Assembly: GCF_047495875.1 (NCBI RefSeq)
Contig: NC_092474.1
Location: forward strand, 8,618,501-8,682,500
Length of the DNA stretch: 64,000 bases
DNA from: Pithys albifrons albifrons
Lineage: Eukaryota > Chordata > Aves > Passeriformes > Thamnophilidae
Direction of reading: 5' to 3'
A model generated the notes under the pieces. That model searched no databases and was not told where the DNA came from. It saw nothing but the letters and a program-made list of their open reading frames with translations. The translations under genes were made by a program, and so were the position numbers. Below are positions 36,130 through 64,000 of the stretch, piece after piece. The stretch's first letter is position 1; the number at the start of each line of letters is the position of its first letter.

Positions 36130-39100
36130 TGGACAATGGCAAATATGGAAATAATCTCAGCCTAAGTATTCTGACAGTGAAAACAGTGAGTTGCTTGGAA
36201 TGGCGAGATCCGGTACCGGCTGCAGTTCTGCCAACTCGCGGTGTGCATGTCGGAAGGTGGCTCAGCCCGTTTCTAATCTGGGACGTGCTCTGGGCTAAGG
36301 CTCGCCCTGCGCTGCCAATACGCCCAGCACTGCCCCGGGGCCGCGGCCCCGGGCCCGGCCCTGCCAGGGCCACAGTCCCCAGCCAAGCCTCTCGATTGCG
36401 CTGAGCAGTGAAAAGTGTATTTTATAAAACACATTTTTACTTTCAGCCTTTGGGTTTTGGTCATCTTCGGGAAAGCAAGGAAAGGCATTATTTAAAGACT
36501 TGTAGCTGCAGGGGATTATTTTCTAAATTAACAATAGTAATTGTGCCTGCCAAATCCAAATTTGAGGGGATTCATTTATTTCAACTCTCAAGACAATAGC
36601 ACAATTTTAGGTTTCATATTGCAAACTCTGAAAACCAAATGGTGGGGCTGATGTTTAAAAAAAAAATCAAACAACATCAATTCATTAGACGCCAATCCAG
36701 CTCTTTCCACTATGTCACTTTAACTTGCACTGAGAAAAGTTGCTGCTCAGCAAAAAAAGAAAAAAAAATCCTTTTTAACAAAATGAATGCATCATACATA
36801 AAACATCACGGACCATACAATTAGTAAGCAAATGTAAGAGTTCAGCTCAGTTCATAATTATTCAGCAAATCTATTCAGAATGATTTTTTTCTCCCTGCAG
36901 CAATCAACTGTGTGGGCTCATTACCACCGAGAATCTAACGAAGAAACCACCACAGAAACTGCACAAAATAAGCCCATATGCTCTAGACACTTTAGCCCAG
37001 CCAGCCCTTAGCAAGAGCCTCTTAAACCCTGTCATGGAGCACACCCAAGCTCACTTCTCCACGGTGTTTGCACTCCCAGTTCTCTAAAAGTGCCTCATCA
37101 TCAGCGCAGCTTCAGGTACAGGAGCTGCAGCTGCTCCCTGTCCTCGGTGGTGCCACCTCCAACAGCACCAACACCAGCGGGTCCCACCAGAGCCAGCGAT
37201 GGCTCCGTCACTGGAGAGAGGCTCCCACCAGCCACTTTGCAAAAGAGCTCATGCATTTCTCTTGGCAAGGATTTCTGCTCCTAGCAGGGATATTCAGTGA
37301 AAGGAACTGGAATATTTTGAAGGACAGGTTTCCAACTCTGGGAGCTGACATTTTTGGGAAAGTTTTCAACATTTCTGCCTAGAACAGTTTAGGGAAACTA
37401 TTGCACTTCCTCTCTCTCAAAACTACAGTGACCAGGGTGGCAGGACCAACACAGGAGGCAAACATGAAACATCATTAGATGAGCTTGTGAGTGCAGAGAG
37501 CACAGAGCCCGTGCCCAAGGGAAGGCATTGCTCCAGAGAGCATGGTGTCTGTCAGTGGGCACCTGCTTTAGCTCCTGAGAACAGAAGGAAGACTGCTGTG
37601 GGCAAAGGGCTGTGGCATGTGGTGCCTCACAGGTTCCCAGGGGTTTGCTCCCAGTGTGGTCAGACCACTGAGCTGTGAGGCACCAGGCATTTTGCTGAAA
37701 AGTCACAGGTAGGGACTTCCAGGGATCCGACCTCTGTTACTCCATGTCCTTCCCTGCTTGTGTATCTGGCAGTGACTGGTTTGTAATTGAGATTAAAGAC
37801 AATTTCATCTGTGAAACCTGATTTGCTTTCAGTTTTCCAGTAGTTCACCTTGCTGGTGTAAATCTTGCTTAGTTTTGCCAACAATGTCGTTTCTGGGAAG
37901 TTAGAACCAAAATCCTTCAGACACTTGGCTGCTTCCTATTTTAAAAAATGCCTAACTGAGTAATCACGGTTAAGGGACTAAAACTATCACCGTCATTTCC
38001 CACAGGGATCAACAGTGTTTTTGGAACTCAGCCCTTCACAAGGATTTTCCTGTTTGGTTCTTTTGCAAGGTTGGTCAGCTGGTTTAGTTTCCTTACACCA
38101 CTGCAACCTTTAGCTGTGTATCTTTCCTGTTTGCATTTTCAGGTTCCTCAGTATGGATCATGATATTTTCACAATATCAGTTGGTTTTTCCAGTGCTGCA
38201 AAGTGCTTTTTTCACCAATTAAGTATGTTAGGTCCCATTTATGCCACACAGGTGAAAGCCTTTGCAGCACATGGGGCACTTAGGTGTACATGTTGAACAC
38301 ATTTAAACTTTTTTAACTTGGATGACTAAAAAACAGGATAGTGGTAAAATCATAGAACACTGAGATTGTACATTGGTAAACCCCAGGAAACCCTAATGCA
38401 ATTTTTCCCATTCACAATAACAGCACTGCAGTGCACTGCTTGGGTTTTTATTTTTTCCCTTTAAGTTCCTATCTAAAAAACACACACCATAGGATCCTAC
38501 ATTTTACTGGGGAGAGGAAATAAGGAAAAGAATTTTTATATACACAGCACAACTTTGGCTACAGGAACAGTAGAAGTTTTATGTTTCCTAAAATAGCTCA
38601 GTGAAGCATAAATAAAAAAATGGCACCTCCCTGTACCGCTAATCGGTGTTTAACTCTCCTCAGTGTGTTATGGTGGAGTTTGTATGACTGACTTTGTTGG
38701 GCTGTTTTCTTAAAATTAAACCAGGTGGGAATTTATGTAAGTGTGGTGGAGCAGGAACAATCTCTGAGCATGTGGAAAGTGTGGCTCACTGTGGGTGATG
38801 CCAGCAAATCACCAAAGTCAATTCATTTTTCATCATCTTATAAATTGAACTACTGTGAAAGGAGAGAGCCAGAGGCAGTTTTATAAAGTCCTGATGACTT
38901 AATTTGCCCTAAGCATTAGCTTCATGAGACCACTCGCCTTGGAGCTTCCTTTCTCCATGCTGCCATCCCTGGGACTGCACACACTGTGGTCCCATCCTCT
39001 CCTTCCCTCACTGGCAGGTCAGTGCCTGCCTGCCCTGGCAGAGCAGGACGTGCTGGGGCCACTGGATGGGGGTTTGGAGGTCACTGGTTCACAGGAAGTC

Positions 39101-42100
39101 ACCCATGGGGGCCCAACCTAAGCACCCCCCACATTCCAGTGTCACCTGCTGAACCTGCTGTCCATCCCCTTCCAGCCCTTGGGGACACAGCTGGCTCCTG
39201 GGGCTCTGTGAAGAGCATACTGCACATCTTGGGGTGAAAGGGATGCTCAAGGCCCCATGGCCCAGTACTCAAAGCCACCAGGCAAATAAAGCTGCTCCTG
39301 TGGTTATCATTTATTGTGCCAGTTCACCAGCTTTGGTAGCATGACCTGTGTTCTTGAGCCGCTGGTGAACCTTGTCTCACAGTCCTGACTTTTCCAATTA
39401 AAACCAAAGTGTCCCTGCCCACACACTGCAGTGAAGAGGCATCCCCAGGTTACAAGCACTGGGTCAGGCAACATGATTTCACCCGCCCCACATCAGGCAT
39501 TATTTGCTTTCCAGCAGGAGTTTCTCGGGCACTAAAGGCTGGTCCACGCAGCTGTCCCTGCCCCTGCCCGACAGCCTCCCCCAAACCTCCCGTCAAAGGG
39601 TTAACGACCTCCTGCTGCCCACAACCACCATCACGGCCCCTCAGCATCCCTACAAAGGGCCTGATTTAATCCCGGTTGCAGACGACTCACATTGTACTCG
39701 CAGCCTCGGAGCGATGTCGGGCGATCAGGTTTCCAACTAATATCCAAGGCACAGCCCAAGCACTGAGCGGGAACAAAGGCGTCTTTGTTACCGGGAAAAA
39801 ATCCCCTGAAGATATTAGCAGTGTAGGAGAGTTCAAACTGTTAAATGATTCAAATATTATTTAATGAATACATTTGAAATGAGGTCTCACAACCCTGAAC
39901 ACTTTTTAGATCATCATTTACAATGAGCCGCCTCTTCGTTTACTTCTCTATGAAGCTGCTGCTTTCAGATTTCAATTATGGTTATTTTGCTTCCAACCTT
40001 TTTCAGGGACATCCCTTGCTGGCATATCTGGGCTCTTTTTATGGTACAGTATAGCCAGTGACTACTGGGTCTTTCAGGAGTCCCGATAATCACATTCCCT
40101 GAATTTACCTTGGACTGTGTATCTGTGAAAAACAGGGGAGACAGAGATACCTGCAAAAGGAGCAACAGCATTAGGTGGTGTTCTAGAGGGTGCTAAATCC
40201 AAGCTTATGAAACTAGGAAATCTGTTAAATTAGTGTATCAAGATTTTAGCTGGGATTAGAGAAGGTCTACAAAGTTCAGATCGAACAAATACCTCGAATT
40301 TTTTCTGTCTTGGATATGCAATTCTAAATCAGAAAGTCATGTAGATTTAGAGAGAAAAGTTAAAGAATTGAGGTAGGTGGCATTGTGGAAAGAAACATAT
40401 CTCCAAAGTTTTAAAATTAAATTAGACCTTTCTGCACTTAGAGCAGTGAGAAATCCAAGGCTGTTCTGAAACACAGAGAGCAATCTTGGCCCCAAGGGTA
40501 AGAGCGGCACATCCAGGGCTGCGCCGGTGCCTGACGAGAGGTTTTGAAAAGACACAGCATATCTAACAAAAGTGGCATAAAGAACACTGAGGCAGTGACC
40601 ACAAGTATCAGAACAAGTACCAACAAAAAAAGGCACAAGACAGTGGCAGAAATACCTCCAGACTCTTGTCAGCAGGTGCATTGCAAAGCAAATCACATCC
40701 CCTCACACAAGCGACCACCCTGGCTCCAGTGCCGGGGCTGGGACCTCAAACAGCCACTTCTGTGAAGGCAGAGACACAGGAGCCCTACCTTGCCCTACCA
40801 GGACTCCACTCAAGTCACATTAAAGGTCCTCATGCAGGTGATGCCTCAGGTGGAAGTCATTGAAAATCTGCCTCCAAAACCTTGGTTTGACACATATGTT
40901 ATCATTATAATCTTTTAAACTATAATCTTTTAAACCAGAACTTTATTTGTGGTAGGATTTGCACACTGAATTCTGCCCTCGGCAGGTAACAAGGAGAGGA
41001 GGCTCCTAAGAATAAGGTGTCCCCAGTGGCCAAACACCCCAGTGACAGGGACGGCAGCCACTGGCCTCTGGAAAATCTCTGCTTCTTGACAATTAGATGC
41101 TATTGATTAAAATCCATTTTCCACATCAATTCAAGCAAGTAGAAAGTCTTTCATAAAAAGTTACAAAACTACAAAGAAAATAGTTTCCCGATGTCCCTAT
41201 CAAGACATAATTCAATGGAGAAGACGCTTGAATTGCATGAACTGAATAAAAACCCCAGCCACAGCCCCAAGCTTCAGACTTTGCCATGAAACCACAGGAC
41301 TGCACTTCCAAGTTCGTGATGTAGCTCCTAAACATGGCTGAGTCAACTGAGGTTTGGAAATGCAGGATAAGTTGTCTTGCAGGACATTTTCAGATTCCTC
41401 AGAAAGCACTTAGAAAAGCCTTAGGGCAGAAAAATCCTGACACACCCAAAATCCTGACAGATTTTTTTTCAGACATTTCTCAGTCTTACAGATAAAGGCA
41501 AAAGACAGAAAACATTCCCCTTTCTTTTCAATGACTAAAAATCCTCCAAAAAAAAGCAAATTCCTTCCAAGTCCCTTTTAGATCACACTTCTGTGCAGTC
41601 AAGTGATGGATTTCAAAGGTTACTGCTGGAATATGGTTCACAGCAGTCTATTGCAGTGAATAAGTATCACGTTTACATATCCATTATAACAAAACTATGT
41701 TGCACTTCCATTGCTTCCTGGTGGTTTGCCATCTGGAAGCTAAACAAGCTGGTAAAGAAAGAATTCAATTCTGCACCTACCAAAGGAGCTGTACAAGTCT
41801 CCATTTGCAGCAGGTGATGGCACAACCTGAGCAGGCAGAGCCCCCGAGCTGAGCTGAGCCCACACTGGAGGCAGCTCATCCAGACCTGAGGGCTCAGCTG
41901 TGCTGAGGACAGGGATGGGACCACCCAGAGAGGGACACCCAGACCCCCATTAGCACCCCCAGTGCCCCGTGGGAGGCCCCTCCTCCTGCCCAATCCCACC
42001 TGTGCCAGCCCAGCGGTTACAGAGGCAGCTCAGGAGCCTCGAGGGTTCCAGGCACGTGTTCTGTTCACATGGGAATCCCAAACCAAACCCAGCCCCAGAG

Positions 42101-42200
42101 CAGCTGCCAGGGTGGTCTTTGGGCACTCCCACCCCTCTGCACAGCTCAGGGTCCCCAAACATCAGCTCAGGAGCAAACTGGGAGTGCCAATGCCTGAGAC
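36130..42200. other. intergenic region between PITPNB and MN1
   Basis: About 6 kb with only short ORFs, no recognised RNA gene or mobile element. A 15-base direct repeat, TATAATCTTTTAAAC, occurs around 40906 and 40921. Promoter-distal regulatory sequence of MN1 is likely to be here but cannot be identified by eye. Confidence 0.6.
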
Positions 42201-42230
42201 AAGAGACAGAGCTTTTTATGATCAAGTTTC

Positions 42231-42236
42231 TTTAAT
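42231..42236 (-). terminator. PITPNB: candidate PITPNB poly(A) signal ATTAAA
   Basis: ATTAAA on the minus strand 1.7 kb after the stop codon, followed by a T/GT-rich stretch that could act as the downstream element. Confidence 0.35.
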
Positions 42237-43771
42237 TAAATGTTACTGCCTGCTTTACTGAGGGTCACACCAGAGTGCCAAAGGAATCTAAACATTGTAC
42301 GTTCACTACAAGATTCTCTCAAATTTTCACAACTAGTCCAAATCCACGGAAGTCACAGGGTTCCTTTCCCACGAGCTGTGTTACAATACATTAATGACAG
42401 TGGGACATGAACTTCAGCACCAACGAGACCTGAGCCCTTGGGTTCCAGGTGTGCAGCCCTCCTGGGAGGACTTGTGTGTGTGTGCGCCATGTCTCTGTGT
42501 GTATTTACCAACCCAGGTTCCTGGCAGCACAGGACAAATAAGCACTTAGGTGCTAACCCAGAAAGGAAAACAAAACACATTACACTGTGGGGCCTGGAGG
42601 ACAGGCAGGTGCAACAGCACAGGTGGGGCAGCAGCACCAGGACAAGGTGCAGGGCCCACCTGGCCCACCTTGCCAGTGCAAGAACATTTTGTCACTGATA
42701 GCAACAGAAATCAGATCCCTCCTTTTGTGAACAAAGCAGGTCCAAAATGGTTCCAATGCATCTGGTCGTGTGGGAAGATGGAGCACAAGTAAGGCTGGTG
42801 CTACTAGAACACTGGGAGGAAACCAGGCATTAACAGACCTTTATCTAACTAGTGCTTTTAAAATACTTTGTTTCTGATCCAGCAGGCATTTGGATAATAT
42901 CCCTGTTACATGCTGTGAATAGCTCCTTACACACACTGAACACCATTTCCGTATGGAGTATCTTACAGGAGGGATTTCTCAACCCAGGGGGCTCTCGTGC
43001 ATCAGCCCCTCACAGACAGCTTGGAAACACATCAGGGCTACAATCGAAACTTTCATTATATCTGCAAGTCTACACCTCCCAAAGTGTATTTGCAACATGA
43101 ATAAAACTAAAATCACAATTATATTCCATTGCAGTGTGTGAAATCCAGACCATCTGCACGGCTTCCAAAGGGAAGCTCTGGAGAACAGTCACTGCACTGG
43201 CAGGAGTGTTCCTGGAGGGAAGAGCTGTCCCCCTCCTGGCCTGAGACAGACTGCAAATGCTCTACAGGTACGGTCAAGCACACTTGTCTAAAAAGCAGCT
43301 TCTGGAAAAATTCAAGTTGCAATTACTTTATAAATCACAAGCCATTTTTCCTTAATTTTGCCAATTTTAATGAAGAAAAACCATTAGCATTTCAATGTAC
43401 AAAAGTCCAATAAAACATGATTTCTTTTTCTTTTAAATCAGTGAGTGGGTAAAGTTTGGGTTATTCAACAGTAAAAGTCTTCCAATTTCCACTAATAGAA
43501 ATTTTTTTCTGATTTTACTATAGGATAATGACAATCCAGAAATAAATAGCTATAAATACATTCATTGTTCCTATCCCAAAACTCAATAGGGAAGACGTAA
43601 AACTGAAATTAACTTGTTTGAGTGTTTCCTTACAATGAGAGATGGGTCAGTTAGGGCAGAATGACTCAGACAGGAGAAAAAACAAGTAGGGCAGAAATTG
43701 GTCCAGTATTGACATTCATGAACATACCAGTTAGCAAAATTCATCCTTTAAATGACACTACTCAGTTGATT

Positions 43772-43777
43772 TTTATT
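43772..43777 (-). terminator. PITPNB: candidate proximal PITPNB poly(A) signal AATAAA
   Basis: AATAAA on the minus strand about 160 bases after the stop codon. Confidence 0.3.
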
Positions 43778-43934
43778 TGCTTGGGGTATACATAATGAAA
43801 GCAGTTTCCTTGGAATCTTTGCTAGGACAGGTGTAGCACCCGGAGCCTGTGGCCACCCCTCCGCCTGCGTGTGCGTGTACAGGTATATACAGAGTCGTGC
43901 ACCCACACACAGCCAAGAGCGGCACCCGCGCTCC

Positions 43935-61463
<17,529 letters not shown>

Positions 61464-61476
61464 CTTCCCGCCGCTC

Positions 61477-61488
61477 TGCGCACGCGCC
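61477..61488. promoter_or_regulatory. NRF1-like site near the PITPNB start
   Basis: TGCGCACGCGCC matches the NRF1 consensus except at the last base, 14 bases above the start codon, so in or just before the leader. Confidence 0.5.
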
Positions 61489-61522
61489 GTTCCCGCGCCA
61501 CGCCCCGCCCCCGCCCGAGCGG

Positions 61523-61626
61523 CCAATCGCGCCCGCGCCTCGCCCTGCCGCGCGCATGCGCCGCCCGCCACCAATCCGAGGGCGCGCGGCCCCCGCGAGC
61601 GCACACCTCACCCGTGAGCAGCCAAT
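61523..61626. promoter_or_regulatory. three CCAAT boxes in a row (NF-Y type)
   Basis: CCAAT at 61523, 61571 and 61622, all in the same orientation (inverted relative to PITPNB), spaced 48 and 51 bases. Flanks such as AGCCAATCAG fit NF-Y binding well. Confidence 0.65.
61551..61562. promoter_or_regulatory. NRF1 site
   Basis: CGCGCATGCGCC contains the palindrome GCGCATGCGC, a close match to the NRF1 consensus. Confidence 0.55.
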
Positions 61627-61683
61627 CAGCACGCGCCGCCGCACCCGCCCCGCCGGGCCCGTGCGCTCCTCGCGGCGGCGCAG

Positions 61684-61691
61684 TGACGTCA
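61684..61691. promoter_or_regulatory. full CRE palindrome TGACGTCA
   Basis: An exact 8-base CREB/ATF site about 220 bases upstream of the PITPNB start codon, next to the 19-bp tandem repeat. Confidence 0.6.
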
Positions 61692-61700
61692 CCGACATCC

Positions 61701-61794
61701 CCTCACGGCAGCGCCTTCCCCTCACGAGAGCGCCGTCCCCTCACGAGAGCGCCGTCTCCTCACGGCAGCGCCTTCCCCTCACGGCAGCGCCCCG
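61701..61794 (+). repeat. 19-bp tandem repeat, five copies
   Basis: Units CCTCACG(GC/AG)AGCGCC(T/G)TCC repeat with a 19-base period; the last is incomplete. CpG-rich and directly upstream of the PITPNB promoter. Confidence 0.9.
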
Positions 61795-62099
61795 CTGCTC
61801 CCCAGAACCGCGTCCGCTCCCCGTGTCCCCCTCCCCCTGTCCCGCTCCCCGTGACCCCTCTCCGTGTCCCTCTCTGCTGTGGCGGTCCCTGCTGGGCTCG
61901 GCCTGGCCCTGGGTCCCCGCGGGTTGCGGTTCCCTCGGGCGGTGTCTGTGTGGGGCAAACCCTGTCCCTGCGGGTCCCTGTCGGCCCCGCCACATCCGCG
62001 GCCTGCGCTGCCCTCTCTGCTCCGCCGTTCCGCAGCCAATGCCGCCCCCTTGTGAGGCCATTTCTTCATTTCCCGGCGCAGTCCCAAGTCAGTAACAAG

Positions 62100-64000
62100 G
62101 ACACCAGGAATTGATAATGACCTCACGCCCACACGGGGAAGAACAAGGCTCGGCCACGCCGGGGCTCGGCCCCATCTGCCCCCGGCTGGGCCCACAGGTA
62201 ACGTGCGATCGTCAGCTGTCATTAAAAACAAAAACATGAAAGGAGCCTGCAGGTCTGAGAGCCCAGAGGCATTGAAAGAAGGCTGAACTCAGTCTCGAAA
62301 GCAGAACATTGAGTAGAGCCCCCGCAGGCGGTGAAGAGCCTGATCACGGGTCCCGAGAGCAGCAGCCTCGCCGTAGCTCAGCGGTGCTGGGCAGTGCAGG
62401 AGTGTGTGTGGCAGGGACCAGTTCTGCCGGGGCTCCAGAGGGGTGGGACCACCCACGGCCGTTCTGTGTGATGTGGTCGCCTCTATCCTGGTTTTCATAG
62501 TGACTGAAGTTTATCCTGTGGCAAAATGTCATACTAAGAAAAAAACAGCCATGTAACAATGCTTCAACTTTGGCGTTTTCAAAAATCTTAATACAGGTAG
62601 AACTGCAGGATCTACATGAAATAATGTATTCTAAATGTATTGATTTGCCTTCAAGTTTTGGAGCATTGGCTTTCTTTTTTTCCTCCAGATGTTTTCCACA
62701 GCTATGTAGACAGAGCACATCTGCTTTCCTCTGTTTGGAATGCCCACACAGATGTAAAACCAGGTAAAGTGGACAGAAAAAAACACAACATTTCCAGGTC
62801 TGTCAAGTGGGAGGGTGACACTTTGCTGTTCGACACTGTGGAAGGGAAGTGGACACAGGCCTGGGACTTGGAGCATTCCCACCTGGGAGTCCTGGTGAGT
62901 GCTGCTGCCTCACTGCTGACAAAAGGGGAAGTGTAACTTCAGAGGCACATTTGTGCCAACTCTCACCCCATAAGCAGCCCAAGTGCACATTTTTCATTTC
63001 TGGGTGGCTGCTGCATTTTAACTTTCCTGTGGTACCTGCTATGCCCAGCACTGGCCCGGGCAGACCTTTGCCTCCTGGGGAGCTGCAGCCTCCCTCCCGC
63101 CCAAGCCTCGGCAGCACACTCATGTTGCCATGGCACCTGCTCTGCCCCAGAGGTGACTCAACCCTTCCTGCACCCCCAATGCCCTTTCCCTGGAGAAGGG
63201 ATCGTCCCCCACCTTTCCTTTGCCAGGAGTCAAACTAGCTCACCAAGGGAGAGCAGAAATCCACAGGTAAGGAAATTCCGTGTTGCCACACGCCCCTCCC
63301 ACAGATAAATGGCTGCAAGGAACCCCCTGAGCAGGCCCTGCCCACAGGGACACACTGCCATGGCGTCCCTGCATGGTGACAGCCTCAGGCCTGGCTGGCT
63401 CTGGCCAAGGGGCCTGGCAGTGGCCGGGGCTGGAAGCCTCTGCAGCCTCAAGTGCTCAAGCATTCAGTATTTGCCTTTATTTGGTTTTCCAAAATGCTGG
63501 CTGAACGCAGCCCTTGCTGCTGCTGCTTCCCCATATGGCCAATGTTTGTCTGGTGTTTGCTCAGCCAGCTGCAGCGTGTGCTCCCACTCCTGCCACCCTC
63601 GGCAGTGTCACCGAGCGGCCACGCTCTGCTCCCTGCGGGCCCCCGGGGACAGACGGGGCTGCTCCCAGGCCTCGGGGCTGCTGGCAGAGGGGAAACCTGC
63701 TACGGTCCTGCGGCCCCAGCACAAGCTTACATGTGTTTAGTTTCATCTGTCCCTAACACTGCCCCTAAGCACAAGGGCACCTTTCACACAGGGGCAGGAG
63801 GAAGATTTAACTCAGCAAGTCCCAGCTGGCACAGGTACGGGCAGAATCTCGTGCCTTCAGCACTGGGTTCTCCCACCGCAGGGCTGGAGCTGGGCAGCTC
63901 CCGGAGCTCCTCCCAGCCTTTCCTGTCCTTTTGCTGCTGCCTACAAGACAGACCAGCACATGCTGATGCTCTCAGCACCTGTTAGGAAAAGGAAAAGCAA
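62100..64000. other. region upstream of PITPNB, nothing recognised
   Basis: Short ORFs only, none resembling a known protein. In human the next gene on this side is TTC28, but I find no TTC28 exon here. Confidence 0.45.

Larger units (their letters stand above)
42205..43934 (-). other. PITPNB: PITPNB 3' untranslated region (probable extent)
   Basis: Runs from the sp2-type stop codon to just past an ATTAAA signal. A nearer AATAAA at 43772-43777 would give a very short 3' UTR, and one at 40942-40947 a 3-kb one. The choice is uncertain. Confidence 0.4.

Noticed and set aside
38340..38400. AATCATAGAACACTGAGATT, resembling an inverted CR1 end
   Set aside because: Only the first dozen bases fit; the rest does not follow the CR1 3' end.
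62100..64000. Possible TTC28 3' exon, expected from synteny
   Set aside because: No reading frame here resembles a tetratricopeptide or any TTC28 segment.

Overview
The window is vertebrate nuclear DNA, almost certainly from a bird. Evidence for this: 3'-end fragments of CR1 LINEs with the typical avian tail, an ERVL-type solo LTR with avian features, and the tightly packed gene pair MN1 - PITPNB on the same strand. In chicken this pair lies on a GC-rich microchromosome (15), and in human on 22q12.1. I cannot name the species from sequence alone.

Only two protein-coding genes can be supported, both on the minus strand, so transcription runs right to left. PITPNB (start codon 61463, stop codons at 44866 or 43935) is complete. 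Eleven coding exons were placed by hand from splice sites and reading phase, including an 8-base microexon, plus a twelfth alternative exon that gives a second C-terminus. The two predicted proteins are 271 and 272 residues. MN1 (start 34318, stop 3686) is also complete: one large GC-rich exon of 3415 coding bases, a 27-kb intron, and a small last exon of 188 coding bases, giving about 1200 residues.

Layout: 1-1.7 kb, nothing recognised. About 1.7-3.7 kb, MN1 3' UTR with several poly(A) signals. 3.9-30.9 kb, the MN1 intron, holding two CR1 fragments, a 5S rRNA-like pseudogene, a minisatellite of about 48 bp, an AAT microsatellite and some CpG-rich spots. 30.9-34.3 kb, MN1 exon 1. 34.3-36.1 kb, CpG-rich MN1 leader and promoter with small upstream ORFs. 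36.1-42.2 kb, intergenic. 42.2-61.5 kb, PITPNB, with an ERVL solo LTR in its largest intron. 61.2-62.1 kb, PITPNB CpG-island promoter with CCAAT boxes, NRF1-like sites, a full CRE and a 19-bp tandem repeat. 62.1-64 kb, nothing recognised.

The genes are not an operon and share no known pathway. PITPNB encodes a phosphatidylinositol/phosphatidylcholine exchange protein of the Golgi-ER interface. MN1 encodes a largely disordered nuclear transcriptional co-regulator. No novel multi-gene system was found. The most interesting signals are fine-scale gene architecture: the microexon, the switch of C-terminus at residue 262, the MN1 start-stop uORF, the loss of the long MN1 polyglutamine tract, and the 5S-like insertion.
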